Below, in pieces: positions 17,380 to 26,859 of a DNA stretch of 64,000 bases (positions within the stretch are counted from its first letter, which is position 1; every line of letters starts with the position of its first letter). A program made the position numbers and the translations under genes. The notes under the pieces are model-generated. The model made no database searches and was not told the DNA's origin. It saw only the letters and a list, made by a program, of their open reading frames with translations. Source of the stretch: JBJGXI01 sp045635475. GTDB taxonomy: Bacteria; Bacillota; Bacilli; Bacillales; Amphibacillaceae. The stretch spans positions 3,063 to 67,062 of the forward strand of contig NZ_JBJGXI010000030.1 in assembly GCF_045635475.1 (NCBI RefSeq). Reading direction: 5' to 3'.

Positions 17380-18567
17380 TTGAGATACTTCAACTATTTG
17401 TCTCCATTACAAGAAGAAGGAATATTCTTTAAACAATCGAATGTAATTACAAAATATGCTGAAAAAGAACTCCTTCAATATGCTTTAGGGGGAACATTGT
17501 ACATGCCTGCAATACGCGAAAATATTGCAGATATGGTAATATCAAAAAAATATCCTGAACTTGGATCTATGGTCATTTGCTTAGAAGATGCAGTAGGCGA
17601 TAAACAGTTAGAAGATGCAGTGAGCAACTTAGTGAGACACGTGAAAGACATATATGATGCATTTTCTAATGGTCAAATTACGATCGAGGAGCTCCCGCTA
17701 ATATTTATTCGTGTCAGAAACCCTCATCAGATGATCGCATTGGCTAATCGGTTACATGAATGGTTACATGTACTTACTGGGTTTGTGTTTCCCAAATTAG
17801 CCGTTAATAATGCTGAAGAATACTTTCGTACACTAATACAAATAGTTGAATCTCATGACGTTATCTTATATGGAATGCCTATATTAGAAACAGAAGAGTT
17901 AATTAATTTAGAAACTAGATATGACACAATACTAGCATTAAAGCAAATCTTTGATAAATATAAGGATAGGATATTAAATATTCGAATTGGAGCAACAGAT
18001 CTTTGTGGCTTATACGGAATTAGAAGGAACTATCATACTACAGTATATGACATTACTATTATTAGAGATTTAATCTCAAATGTAATGAATTACTTTGGTC
18101 GAGAATTTGTTATTTCAGGCCCAGTATGGGAATACTTTGAAAATAATTCTAGAATCTTAAAACCAGAATTAAGACAAACACCGTTTAAAACGGTTTATGG
18201 TAAAGAAGGGCTAGAGGTTCGAACCCAATTATTAAATACTTACGAGGATGGTTTAATTAAAGAGACATTGTTAGATTTAGCTAATGGAATCACAGGAAAG
18301 ACGGTAATTCATCCATCACATTTAAAAATAGTTCAAGGTTTAAATGTCATTACGAAAGAGGAATACTTGGACGCACTTAGCATCATAGATCAATCTAAAA
18401 TTGATACTGGTGTAGTAAAAAGTTCGTTTTCCAATAAAATGAATGAAATTAAACCACATTTAAACTGGGCAGAGAAGATACTTTATAAGTCAAGAATATA
18501 TGGGGTGTATCATGAGAACAGCAGCTACGTCGACATACTCGCAAACCAAAACCAGATTAATAATTAG
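17380..18567 (+). CDS. HpcH/HpaI (CitE-like) aldolase/lyase family protein of the Ter metabolite module
   Basis: A 395-residue cytoplasmic TIM-barrel enzyme. The TTG at 17380 (MRYFNYLSPL) is preferred over GTG 17374, because GAGGTG lies 5-6 bases before the TTG. Citrate-lyase-beta-like features: SMVICLEDAVGD (metal/acid motif near residue 70), FIRVRNPHQ (Arg near 112), FVFPKLAVNNAEEY, ILYGMPILETEELINLE (Glu), RIGATDLCGLYGIRR, and TGKTVIHPSHLKIVQGL near the C-terminus. In published comparative work on Ter systems such lyase-like proteins occur with PRTase, PELOTA and HAD proteins in a module proposed to make a nucleoside-like metabolite; the reaction is not known. Next gene follows after 22 bp. 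Confidence 0.87.
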   Translation: MRYFNYLSPLQEEGIFFKQSNVITKYAEKELLQYALGGTLYMPAIRENIADMVISKKYPELGSMVICLEDAVGDKQLEDAVSNLVRHVKDIYDAFSNGQITIEELPLIFIRVRNPHQMIALANRLHEWLHVLTGFVFPKLAVNNAEEYFRTLIQIVESHDVILYGMPILETEELINLETRYDTILALKQIFDKYKDRILNIRIGATDLCGLYGIRRNYHTTVYDITIIRDLISNVMNYFGREFVISGPVWEYFENNSRILKPELRQTPFKTVYGKEGLEVRTQLLNTYEDGLIKETLLDLANGITGKTVIHPSHLKIVQGLNVITKEEYLDALSIIDQSKIDTGVVKSSFSNKMNEIKPHLNWAEKILYKSRIYGVYHENSSYVDILANQNQINN

Positions 18568-18589
18568 TGAACAGATGGAAGTGGAGTTA

Positions 18590-19876
18590 ATGTTTAAAAA
18601 TAATCCACTTAAACTTCCTATAGAACATTTGTTTCAAATGGCATCTAGAGTGAATAAAAAAAGAGGTTTTCTTTTTGTCAGTAAAGTTCTTGGTAAGCAT
18701 ATACCCGTACATCCATTAGTTCCTTTAATCATATCCGGTTTATTATCGATCATGTATTTTGAAAAAAAGACTAAATTAACAGTTGAAAATAAGGGGAAAA
18801 TTGTTGAATTGTTGATGACAAATAAAGCTCAACACTTGAAACAAGCCTATAAATTATTAAGGGAAGAGCTGCTACCACTTGATGATAATCCCATCATAAT
18901 TGGCTTTGCTGAAACAGCAACTGCTCTAGGGCATGGAGTATATGAATGCTTACACAACTCAGCTTACATTCATACAACTAGAGAAGTGTTAGATGGCAAA
19001 CAAACTAAGATCACTTTCGAAGAAGAGCATTCACATGCAGTTGACCAGAGATGTTACGATGATAAGGATTTATTACAATCAAAACAGCCAGTGATTTTAG
19101 TTGATGATGAAATTACAACAGGTAAAACGGCTTTAAATATAATCAAAGATATCCACTCGAAGTTTCCACGGGAAGAATATGTTATCCTATCTATTCTTGA
19201 CTGGCGCTTAGAAGAACATGAAGAACAGTTTAGAAAAGTGGAAAAAGAATTAAATATAACGATTTCAACGGTTTCGATATTATCAGGAAATATTACTTTT
19301 ACAGGTAAAACATTAGATGAATCATTGTATGATTATCAAACACCGGAATATCAGCAAACAGTTATGGTTGAGCATATTGATTTGTCGGACATATTCACAG
19401 CTATTGATCCGGATTATTCGTTTGTACATGAGACCGGTAGATTTGGATTAACGTTAAGTGATCGTATACCTGTTCAGGAAGCATGTGAAATTGCTGCTAA
19501 ACGATTAACAGCTTATAAAACAGAAGAGGATTGTCTCTGTCTTGGTACTGGAGAATTTATGTTTTTACCTATGAAAATTGCTAGTTTTATGGGTGACGGG
19601 ATTCTTTATCAATCTACGACGAGAAGTCCAATCCATCCAATGGACAAAGATGGGTATGCAGTAAGAAACGGATATCGGTTCAAGAATCCTGAGGACCAAT
19701 CTGTGAACAACTATATATATAATTTGCCTAAAAATAAATATAAGCAACTCTTTTTATTTCTTGAACAGCCTGTACCACAAGCATACCTACGTCCAATTCT
19801 ATCAATTTGTGAAAACATAGGTATACCAGAGGTAAAGGTAGTTACCATTTCAAACGGAGTTGAGCGTAATGAATGA
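18590..19876 (+). CDS. Phosphoribosyltransferase with C-terminal TRSP domain
   Basis: A 428-residue protein. I chose ATG 18590 (MFKNNPLKLPIEHLF) because GTGGAG lies just upstream and it avoids a long overlap; longer forms from 18500 or 18575 lack good ribosome sites. The N-terminal half is a PRTase: IIIGFAETATALGHGV (around residue 104) and the PRPP loop VILVDDEITTGKTALNII (about 168-185) with the two acidic residues and TGKT. The C-terminal part (about 280-428, from TGRFGLTLSD) matches the TRSP domain, with CLGTGEFMFLPMKIA and STTRSPIH. Established context: TRSP-PRTase fusions occur only in Ter-linked operons and are predicted to act on a ribosyl precursor. It overlaps the next gene by 8 bp. 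Confidence 0.87.
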   Translation: MFKNNPLKLPIEHLFQMASRVNKKRGFLFVSKVLGKHIPVHPLVPLIISGLLSIMYFEKKTKLTVENKGKIVELLMTNKAQHLKQAYKLLREELLPLDDNPIIIGFAETATALGHGVYECLHNSAYIHTTREVLDGKQTKITFEEEHSHAVDQRCYDDKDLLQSKQPVILVDDEITTGKTALNIIKDIHSKFPREEYVILSILDWRLEEHEEQFRKVEKELNITISTVSILSGNITFTGKTLDESLYDYQTPEYQQTVMVEHIDLSDIFTAIDPDYSFVHETGRFGLTLSDRIPVQEACEIAAKRLTAYKTEEDCLCLGTGEFMFLPMKIASFMGDGILYQSTTRSPIHPMDKDGYAVRNGYRFKNPEDQSVNNYIYNLPKNKYKQLFLFLEQPVPQAYLRPILSICENIGIPEVKVVTISNGVERNE

Positions 19877-20972
19877 AGTCAACACAACAATGGGAAGTTA
19901 TCATGAAAAAGATGTAACGTTTCTCCTAAAAGATCTTTCAGCAATATCTATGGAAAGAACGACAGAAGCAAGGGAGAAAGCGATACAAAGCGGAGTGCAT
20001 TATTCAGAAATGCTCCCGATTGAATACAAACCAACGAACGAATATTTACAACTATTTCATGAATCACTAAAGTCTTATAAACAAAAGGTTGCCATTGCAG
20101 TTGCTGTAGTTGCAGAACAAATTTTGGAAGCTAGAGGTTTTAATACGGTACTTTGTAGTTTAGCGCGAGCAGGCACCCCAATTGGTGTGCTTATAAAGAG
20201 GTATGTTCAATTCAAGTATAATAAGGAGCTTCCACATTATAGTATTTCTATCATTCGTGATAAAGGTATCGATGTGAACGCGATTAATTATATATTAAAG
20301 AATCATCCTAAAAAAAACTTGACCTTCGTTGATGGATGGACAGGAAAGGGCGCTATTACAAAACAACTACAAACGTCTATCAACCTTTTTAATGAACAAA
20401 ATGGAACAAATTTATCGCCTGAAATAGCTGTGTTAGCAGACCCAGGGTACTGTGCAACCTTATATGGAACTAGAGACGATTTTCTAATTCCAAGTGCGTG
20501 TCTAAATTCTACAGTGTCAGGATTAGTCAGTAGAACGGTACTTAATGAAAAATGGATTGGTGTTAATGATTTTCATGGTGCCAAATATTATTCAGAATTA
20601 ATTAGTGAAGATGTATCGAATCATTATATTGATACAATTGCGAATCAATTTCCTAAAATAAGCGAACAAATCAATGTTAATCTAAAAAAAATCAAACAGA
20701 ATTACCAGGAACCAACTTGGAAAGGACTAGAATCAATTAAGAAAATCCAAGCTGATTTCGGTATTAATAATACACACTTAATTAAACCAGGTGTTGGTGA
20801 GACTACTAGAGTTTTGTTACGTAGAATTCCTTGGAAAATATTAATTAAACCAAATAGTCAGCATCTGTTACAACACATTCTATTATTAGCTAAAGATCGC
20901 GGTGTTCAAGTCTATGAGTACGACCAAATGTCCTATAACTGTTGTGGGCTTATAAATCCAATGGAGAAGTGA
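19869..20972 (+). CDS. StiP-family protein: PRTase-like domain plus PELOTA RNA-binding domain
   Basis: A 367-residue protein from ATG 19869 (GGAG 9 bases upstream). The N-terminal part holds CSLARAGTPIGVLIKRY and LTFVDGWTGKGAITKQL, the latter a PRPP-loop-like VDGWTGKG; databases call this family cysteine protease StiP, but the fold predicted in the literature is PRTase-like. ADPGYCATLYGTRDDFLIPSA follows. The C-terminal segment from about residue 290 (THLIKPGVGETTRVLLRRIPWKILIK to VYEYDQMSYNCCGLI) fits the PELOTA/L7Ae-like nucleic-acid-binding domain. Whether it acts as a transferase, a protease or an RNA-guided enzyme is open. It is 4 bp from the HAD gene. Confidence 0.82.
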   Translation: MNEVNTTMGSYHEKDVTFLLKDLSAISMERTTEAREKAIQSGVHYSEMLPIEYKPTNEYLQLFHESLKSYKQKVAIAVAVVAEQILEARGFNTVLCSLARAGTPIGVLIKRYVQFKYNKELPHYSISIIRDKGIDVNAINYILKNHPKKNLTFVDGWTGKGAITKQLQTSINLFNEQNGTNLSPEIAVLADPGYCATLYGTRDDFLIPSACLNSTVSGLVSRTVLNEKWIGVNDFHGAKYYSELISEDVSNHYIDTIANQFPKISEQINVNLKKIKQNYQEPTWKGLESIKKIQADFGINNTHLIKPGVGETTRVLLRRIPWKILIKPNSQHLLQHILLLAKDRGVQVYEYDQMSYNCCGLINPMEK

Positions 20973-20976
20973 TGTT

Positions 20977-21777
20977 ATGAAGGCTTTTGCAAGTGACCTG
21001 GACCGAACACTAATTTATTCACAAAGAATGATAAATAGTTTTCCATTTGATAAGGATTTTCATTTAATTGAAACATTAGATGGTAGAGAGATAAGTTTTA
21101 TATCATCAGATACGAAGGAAAATATTAAACGTATCACTAAAAGCGCTTATTTTATACCAGTGACGACTCGTACAATCGAGCAATATCATCGAATTACACT
21201 GTTCCAAGACGAAATTAAACCAGAATATGCTGTAACTCACAATGGGGCACTAATTATAAAAGATGGAAAGCCTTTAGAAGAATGGACGTTACTTGTAAAA
21301 GAAAAGCTCCAAAGTTATATGTCAATCGATGATATGCTAAAACAGGTTCAAAAGTTAAATGTCCAAAAACTTGTTAAACGAATTAGAAAAGCTGACCAAT
21401 TCTTTTTTTACTTTATTCTAAATAAAGATGGTATTAATCAGCTTGACTTTCTAGCATTAAAGGATTGGCTGAAAAACTATGGGTGGCAGACTTCTTTACA
21501 AGGTCGAAAGTTGTATTTTATACCTAACCCAATCAATAAATGGAGCGCTATTGACTTTCTTCGTGAAAAATTAAGCTTAAACGAGGTGTATGCGGCTGGT
21601 GATTCTTTGTTAGACTGCGATTTAATCGCTAAAGCTAATTACGGTTTATCACCTAAACATGGAGAAGTTTTAGAACACTTTCCAACTATCGAATCAACTA
21701 CAAGTGTTGGAATGAAAGCATCGGAAGAAATTACAGAAGTTATACTAAAAAAGTTAATAAACCATCCTGTGAACTGA
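20977..21777 (+). CDS. HAD-superfamily phosphatase of the Ter metabolite module
   Basis: A 266-residue hydrolase. Motif I is ASDLDRTLIYS with nucleophile Asp7 and acid Asp9; motif II lies at VTTRTIEQY; motif III/IV at AAGDSLLDCDLI (from about residue 207). The cap between them is C2-like, as in the Cof/SPP subgroup. It starts 4 bp after the StiP gene with its own GGAGAAGTG site. In Ter operons this enzyme is predicted to remove a phosphate from the product made by the two PRTase-like proteins. Fourth and last gene of the block. Confidence 0.88.
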   Translation: MKAFASDLDRTLIYSQRMINSFPFDKDFHLIETLDGREISFISSDTKENIKRITKSAYFIPVTTRTIEQYHRITLFQDEIKPEYAVTHNGALIIKDGKPLEEWTLLVKEKLQSYMSIDDMLKQVQKLNVQKLVKRIRKADQFFFYFILNKDGINQLDFLALKDWLKNYGWQTSLQGRKLYFIPNPINKWSAIDFLREKLSLNEVYAAGDSLLDCDLIAKANYGLSPKHGEVLEHFPTIESTTSVGMKASEEITEVILKKLINHPVN

Positions 21778-21794
21778 AGTTAATATTATGTATA

Positions 21795-22160
21795 AATCGA
21801 TTGTTAGCAGGTGTTGCTGTTGGTGCGGCAAAAGTTAGAATTATTTACATTTCATCACTAAGATCAGCCCTGAAGTAGAGGTTGGTAATGGAAATGTAGA
21901 ACAACAAATTATTACAGTACTTAGTACTTTTACAGATTTTCCGAACGAGAAAGCCCACTCCTTTAGGTGTGGGATGATAGCCAAGCACTTGGAAGTCAAC
22001 ATCCAGAATGATCGTAAAGCAAGAAGTCTAGGTGGATTCCTTTATAGAATCACTTGACCCAGACGAATCTTTTTATCGATTAGCTATTAATATTGACAAT
22101 ATAACAAATTTAACGAATGTTCTGGCTGAGTTAATCGAGGAAAAACTTATAGGTGTATAA
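21795..22160 (+). pseudogene. Broken coding region interrupted by an IS200/IS605-like end
   Basis: Coding-like pieces in shifting frames: RLLAGVAVGAAKVRII (21798-21846), then in another frame ISPEVEVGNGNVEQQ and TVLSTFTDFPNE (to about 21948), then SFIESLDPDESFYRLAINID, ending EELIEEKLIGV (or similar) and a TAA at 22158-22160. Between 21950 and about 22025 lies foreign-looking sequence with GAAAGCCCACTCC. The piece order suggests one ancestral ter-operon gene split by an IS200/IS605-type element that later decayed. The stop overlaps the next start (TAATG), a relic of translational coupling. I cannot identify the protein; a vWA-type Ter protein is possible but unproven. Confidence 0.6.
21950..22020. 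mobile_element. IS200/IS605-family terminal remnant
   Basis: Contains CCCACTCC-TTTA-GGTGTGGG (21954-21973), an imperfect subterminal hairpin, followed by ATGATAGCCAAGCACTTGGA. This is the kind of end found on IS200/IS605 and IS1341-type elements. No transposase remains next to it. Confidence 0.5.
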
Positions 22161-22387
22161 TGATGAGTGAAAAATTAATTAACTTGGAAAATCAAGAAAT
22201 ATTAAGTTCAAGTGAAGCATGCCAAGAATGGGGCATTGATTCCTCGACATTACGGAAAAGGATTCCCGACTTTTCAAAGGGTACGATTAGAAAGTTTGGA
22301 ACTACTTATGTTGTTACAAGAAAGGGAATGACAGAAGTATTTGGTCAACCTAAATGTAAGAGGATCGAAGGGGGAAACCATGAATAA
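22160..22387 (+). CDS. Small helix-turn-helix protein
   Basis: A 75-residue protein (or 74 from the second ATG at 22163, which is better spaced from AGGTG). The segment ILSSSEACQEWGIDSSTLRKRI followed by FGTTYVVTRKGMTEVFGQP has the shape of a MerR/excisionase-like HTH with a short wing. It overlaps the YceG start by 8 bp, so the two are translationally coupled. It could regulate the second half of the ter island or act with YceG; no operator is recognisable. Confidence 0.75.
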   Translation: MMSEKLINLENQEILSSSEACQEWGIDSSTLRKRIPDFSKGTIRKFGTTYVVTRKGMTEVFGQPKCKRIEGGNHE

Positions 22388-23996
22388 TTATCACGGGATA
22401 ACAATTCATAAATCTCAAATTGAAAGTGATAAATGGAAACATACTCTTTTTAAAAAACTTCCTGATAGAGATTTGTATAAGATAGGCACAAGTTTGGAGA
22501 TAAGCGGTCTCGCAGGAAGGGTTTTAGGTTCTACTTATGATGAAACAGATTACTTTATCTATTTATATGAACTGTACAAGGCTGAAAATGTACATATACT
22601 TAGTGAAGGGTTAGACAAAACAATCGCTTCGGAAAAATTTCAGGCTGTTCAAAGAGTATGGATGATTAACCAAAAAGAAAAAGGATTATCTACGAATCGA
22701 TTTGTTGCCTTTTTAGATGGAGAAAGGTTAATACCTAAGCATCCGAATCCAGCTATGAACCGACATCTAAGGAAATCGTTGATTACGGTGTTGGACACAT
22801 TTAAGCAATCACATTCACAAAGTTTAGACCATCCAGATTTCAGAAGAGTAATCGTAGACATAATAAAATGGTCATCGAATCACCTTGATCCGTGGCTACA
22901 AGCAACTAATATAGAAGAGGAAATGCCACACGTTATTTGGTATGGAGATGCAACCAAAAGTCAGTTATATTTCTTATATTATTTAATACTAGTCGGATGC
23001 GATGTAATTATTCTTCATCCTGGAGGGAATGATCAATTTGCTGAGATTGATCCAAATAACGATATTTCTTTAGTCGAGAAGTACCCAGACACGACTGATA
23101 TACAACCATTCCCGACAGTAAAGCCTGAACGTCAGTCAACAGTGGCATATCGATCATCAAAAGAAATTGACAACGTATTGCATCATGAAGGTTCACATTT
23201 ATATAAACCATGGCAATTTAGAAATCATTTTCCACATTCTATAACACTTAAGACAACTTATGATGAATTGTTCTTGATTGCAAAAGAACGAGCATTTATT
23301 CGACCCAATTTTAAAGCTACAAAGGATATCGTAGAAATACCTAATATATTTGCTAAAATTATGGGTGTATCTAAGAATACCAAAGAATATTGGGATCGCT
23401 TACGCTTGCTAACGGAGTTTAAGGAATCAGAAACAATAAGGAATTTCCCTTTCTCTGAAGAAATTAATTCGAATTATCAATTTCATTTCCAAGATTCATT
23501 GAATAGAAATGGTGAAATTGAACCTGAGAAGTTAATGAATATTAATTTATGGCAGTATAATCATCTTCCAAATGGAACGCAAAAAGCAATCGCTCATTCA
23601 ATATCTAATTTATGTAAGATCCCTAAGCTACTTCCTAAAAATAAGGAAACTGTAGAAGATGTTCGCCTCTATTTATTTGCGCAGGCAACTAACATTGAAA
23701 CTAGATTTTTGAATTTAATGCAAACATTTGATTTTTCTCAAGTTGTACCCAAGTTAATTCTCTATAACACCGAGAACAATGGTACGTTATCTCGATCAGA
23801 TGCAGCAACCTTATTACTACTCAATGAGTTTGGATTTGATATAGTAATCTACAATCCGCCGGGGCACAATTGTATTGAAAACTATATAGATGAAAAGCTA
23901 TTTGATACACATTTTCTAGATGAAATGAGTTTTGGACAAGAGTTTAAAGAACCAACATTTATACGTAAATTCATAAAATCAATAAAATTCAATTAA
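22380..23996 (+). CDS. yceG: YceG-family tellurite/stress-associated protein
   Basis: A 538-residue soluble protein, close to the length of B. subtilis YceG (about 537). The start ATG 22380 has AAGGGGG upstream; longer frames from 22341 have none. Recognisable family segments: FKKLPDRDLYKIGTSLEISG, VWMINQKEKGLSTNRFVAFLDGE, PHVIWYGDATKSQLYFLYYL, GCDVIILHPGGNDQF and, near the end, LILYNTENNGTLSRSDAATL with DIVIYNPPGHNCIENYID. The two IILHPGG / IVIYNPPG segments look like a duplicated alpha/beta half-domain. The biochemical role is not known; it always travels with TelA-type proteins in sigma-W-controlled operons of Bacilli. Confidence 0.88.
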   Translation: MNNYHGITIHKSQIESDKWKHTLFKKLPDRDLYKIGTSLEISGLAGRVLGSTYDETDYFIYLYELYKAENVHILSEGLDKTIASEKFQAVQRVWMINQKEKGLSTNRFVAFLDGERLIPKHPNPAMNRHLRKSLITVLDTFKQSHSQSLDHPDFRRVIVDIIKWSSNHLDPWLQATNIEEEMPHVIWYGDATKSQLYFLYYLILVGCDVIILHPGGNDQFAEIDPNNDISLVEKYPDTTDIQPFPTVKPERQSTVAYRSSKEIDNVLHHEGSHLYKPWQFRNHFPHSITLKTTYDELFLIAKERAFIRPNFKATKDIVEIPNIFAKIMGVSKNTKEYWDRLRLLTEFKESETIRNFPFSEEINSNYQFHFQDSLNRNGEIEPEKLMNINLWQYNHLPNGTQKAIAHSISNLCKIPKLLPKNKETVEDVRLYLFAQATNIETRFLNLMQTFDFSQVVPKLILYNTENNGTLSRSDAATLLLLNEFGFDIVIYNPPGHNCIENYIDEKLFDTHFLDEMSFGQEFKEPTFIRKFIKSIKFN

Positions 23997-24011
23997 AAAG
24001 GGAGAGGGAAA

Positions 24012-25109
24012 ATGATGAATAACACAAATAATGTGGAAATAACAAAAATGGATCAAAGTGACCAAATTTCAGTAGATAGTGCAGAAGATATACGTTCTAA
24101 GCTAAGAAGAGAACCTGAGGTAACCGAACTTTCTAAAAAGATTGATTTTAAAAATCAAGTTCAATTATTAGAATTTGGTAAAGAGCCTGCAATTCATATT
24201 TCCCAGTTTTCGGATCGGATTCTTGCTATGATGAGTACAAACAGTGTTACCGATTCAGGAAAAATGCTAGATCAACTTGGAAAGGTCATGGATCGATTTG
24301 ATAAGAAGGATTTCGATGAACCAAAAGGTATCTTATCTAAAATTTTCAAAAGTAAAAACAACCTAATTGAAAAAATATTTGGTAAATACCAAACACTAGG
24401 TGGAGAGATTGAAAAGATTCATGTGGAGATTTCTAAATATAAAGATGAAATGACAAAAACAACGCTTACTTTAGATGAAATGTACGAAAATAATATTAAT
24501 TATTACATGGAACTTGAAAAATATGTAGTTGCTGGTCAGATGAAAGTTGAAGAATTGACTGCGTTAGTGCCCCAATATGAACAAAGAGCTGCTAATGGCG
24601 ATCAAATGGCACAAATGGAACTAGATACACTCAAGAACGGAATTCAAGCATTAGAGGAGCGTGTGTATGACTTAGACATGGCTCGGATGGTTGCCTTGCA
24701 AACAGCACCACAAATTCGTCTACTACAACGAGGTAATACGAAGTTAGTTGGGAAAATTAACTCTGCATTTATCATTACGATACCAATCTTTAAGAACGGT
24801 ATTATTCAAGCAGTTACCGCAAAACGTCAAAAACTAGTTGCAGATTCCATGAGTGAACTAGATAGAAGAACGAATGAGATGTTAAAACGCAACTCCGAAA
24901 ATATAGCCAATCAAAGTGCAGAAATAGCACGGTTGTCTGGTAGACCAAGTATAGACATTGAAACTATCGAAGAATCTTGGAATACAATTGTAACTGGTAT
25001 GCAGGAAACAAAATCTATTGAAGAAGAAAATAAACGTCTTCGCGAAGACGGTACACGAAGAATTATGGAACTACAAAAAAATATGAAACAAATAGAACAG
25101 CAACGATAA
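24012..25109 (+). CDS. yceH: TelA-family toxic-anion resistance protein (YceH)
   Basis: A 365-residue, helix-rich cytoplasmic protein with long coiled coils, almost the same length as B. subtilis YceH (363). Features: FGKYQTLGGEIEKIHVEISK, LDEMYENNINYYMELEKYVV, and the conserved LQTAPQIRLLQRGNTKLVGK with SAFIITIPIFKNGIIQAV. TelA proteins confer resistance to tellurite and various envelope stresses by an unknown mechanism. It lies 15 bp after yceG with GGGAGAGGG before tandem ATG codons; last gene of the island. Confidence 0.92.
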   Translation: MMNNTNNVEITKMDQSDQISVDSAEDIRSKLRREPEVTELSKKIDFKNQVQLLEFGKEPAIHISQFSDRILAMMSTNSVTDSGKMLDQLGKVMDRFDKKDFDEPKGILSKIFKSKNNLIEKIFGKYQTLGGEIEKIHVEISKYKDEMTKTTLTLDEMYENNINYYMELEKYVVAGQMKVEELTALVPQYEQRAANGDQMAQMELDTLKNGIQALEERVYDLDMARMVALQTAPQIRLLQRGNTKLVGKINSAFIITIPIFKNGIIQAVTAKRQKLVADSMSELDRRTNEMLKRNSENIANQSAEIARLSGRPSIDIETIEESWNTIVTGMQETKSIEEENKRLREDGTRRIMELQKNMKQIEQQR

Positions 25110-25614
25110 AAGTAATTGTGCTAATTGAAGAGATAATATATGGGGAATGTCATAAAACAATTCTACACTACCGTAATATACGTAGAGGTGTAAGTGTAAA
25201 CTAACAGTCTATTTGGTCTGTTATTGAAGAGGTTCCCAGTCCATATATTTATACTAGTCTAGGAACTTAGAATGAGAAGTCTGAAGATACACTAATACAG
25301 ATTTTATCCATGGCCTAAACGAACCTATTTTCTATCTGATTTAGATAATCCTCTATGTAGAAAAAGACTGCCACTCCGATGTTTTTCGGGGTGGCTACTT
25401 AGATAATCATCGCAGATATAAGGGTCAGTCTTGTCAGCGTCTCTTAGGAATCATCAGAACATTTGAAATTTATTTTTTTATAATTTATCGATCATATTTA
25501 ACATTTTTGTACAAGAATACCAGCACATAAACATGTATAATATAGAAAAAGCCGCTTCCTGCCAATCGTTCGAAGCGGCTTTTAAATAGAGAAAAATACA
25601 TAACGGGGGAAATT
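25110..25614. other. Intergenic region with two stem-loops, no gene seen
   Basis: 505 bp without a supported gene. GCCACTCCGA/TCGGGGTGGC at 25370-25395 pairs over 10 bp but lacks a plus-strand T-run; on the minus strand CTTTTTC follows it. A clear bidirectional terminator lies at 25547-25583. Short open frames here have no ribosome sites. Confidence 0.6.
25547..25583 (+). terminator. Bidirectional terminator upstream of the O-antigen ligase-like gene
   Basis: AAAAGCCGCTTC (25547-25558) and GAAGCGGCTTTT (25572-25583), perfect 12-bp arms with A- and T-runs at both ends. It isolates the ter island from the next operon. Confidence 0.8.
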
Positions 25615-26838
25615 ATGAACTGGATTACTTTTGCATGTTTAAGTGTGGTGTTGATTGTAACGCCTTTTCAAGGGGGGCTTTATTATGAAAGTGATATGCG
25701 TATTTGGGAGCTTGTTATCATCCCACTTTTTATCATCCATCTACTCTGGTTTAGCTTCAAGCACGCTACTATTCTAATCAGGAATAAAAATTACTTCTTA
25801 GTGTTTCTTCTACCTCTCATGTATGTACTTACGATTCCTTTTGCAATAAATCCATCCGGCAATATGGATACGATTCTACGCTTCATTACATATGCATGCT
25901 TTTTCCTAATGATTTTTTGGATCAAAGAATCTACGACGATTAGTAAACTCTTACCCTATGTATTTCATTTACTAGGAATCGAGCTGTTGATTTTTACCTT
26001 TGCGGAGTTGTTTGACGTAATGCCGATGCAAGAGTCAATGGTAGGGTGTGGAGGGGAGCGTGCTTGCGGACCGTTCCGCTATCCGAATACGTTTGCCGCT
26101 ATTATTGGTGCGTATTGGTTTTATACGATGGCCATTGTTGTGCACCGAAAAAGGTTTGATTGGGCGGGAGTGCTGCTGGCCGGTGTGATGATCGGTTACG
26201 GTGTTATCTTGCTACATACATACTCTCGTGGCAGCTACCTATTTTTTGGTGTTACATTTGTGTTAGCCTTGCTTTTATTGTGGAAACGATGGAAGCGGTT
26301 TGTAATTATTTCGATCGTGTCTATGATGCTATCATTCGGACTGTTCAGTTTGATGAGCATCGAACCGGATCAACCTGCTGAAGTTGTTCCGAATAGCTTT
26401 AAAGAACGAGTGACCGATATGAGCCCTAGTACAAACACGGCAGTAGCACGATTTGATTTTTACAAACAAGCACTTGCTATGAGCAAAGACGCTCCGTGGA
26501 CTGGGTTCGGTGGTGAAAGTTGGTATATGTATTATCCTGAGCATGAAAAGGCAGGCGGACTTAACCAGACCCATAACGGATATTTGGATCTATTGATTGA
26601 AATTGGCTGGGTGGGGGTACTCGTTTATGCAGCTGTGTTTGCTTGGTTAATTTATCAGGTGATAAAGGTGAGAGCCTATGCTGTTGATCAGACACACGGG
26701 ACGGGAGTGATTTTGGCACTAATGATGGTTTTTGGACATTCACTGGTGGATTATGATTTTTCCTATGGTAGGATCTGGTTACTGGTATTTTGGTTGTTTG
26801 GGATTGGGGTTAAAAGAGTAGAGGCACGTCATATTTAG
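25615..26838 (+). CDS. O-antigen ligase / Wzy-like membrane protein
   Basis: A 407-residue polytopic protein with about 11 helices and a large extracytoplasmic loop. Wzy_C/WaaL-type features: GPFRYPNTFAAIIGAYWF (around residue 152), LHTYSRGSYLFF (about 200), and the loop with LNQTHNGYLDLLIEIGWVG (about 315-335), which carries the conserved His. Such proteins polymerise glycan repeats or transfer them to an acceptor. GGGGGAAATT precedes the ATG. The neighbouring ABC exporter begins 21 bp downstream in the same direction and may share the transcript. No other glycan-synthesis genes lie directly beside it, so the substrate is unknown. Confidence 0.83.
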   Translation: MNWITFACLSVVLIVTPFQGGLYYESDMRIWELVIIPLFIIHLLWFSFKHATILIRNKNYFLVFLLPLMYVLTIPFAINPSGNMDTILRFITYACFFLMIFWIKESTTISKLLPYVFHLLGIELLIFTFAELFDVMPMQESMVGCGGERACGPFRYPNTFAAIIGAYWFYTMAIVVHRKRFDWAGVLLAGVMIGYGVILLHTYSRGSYLFFGVTFVLALLLLWKRWKRFVIISIVSMMLSFGLFSLMSIEPDQPAEVVPNSFKERVTDMSPSTNTAVARFDFYKQALAMSKDAPWTGFGGESWYMYYPEHEKAGGLNQTHNGYLDLLIEIGWVGVLVYAAVFAWLIYQVIKVRAYAVDQTHGTGVILALMMVFGHSLVDYDFSYGRIWLLVFWLFGIGVKRVEARHI

Positions 26839-26859
26839 ATAGGAAAAGGGGTTGGAGTT

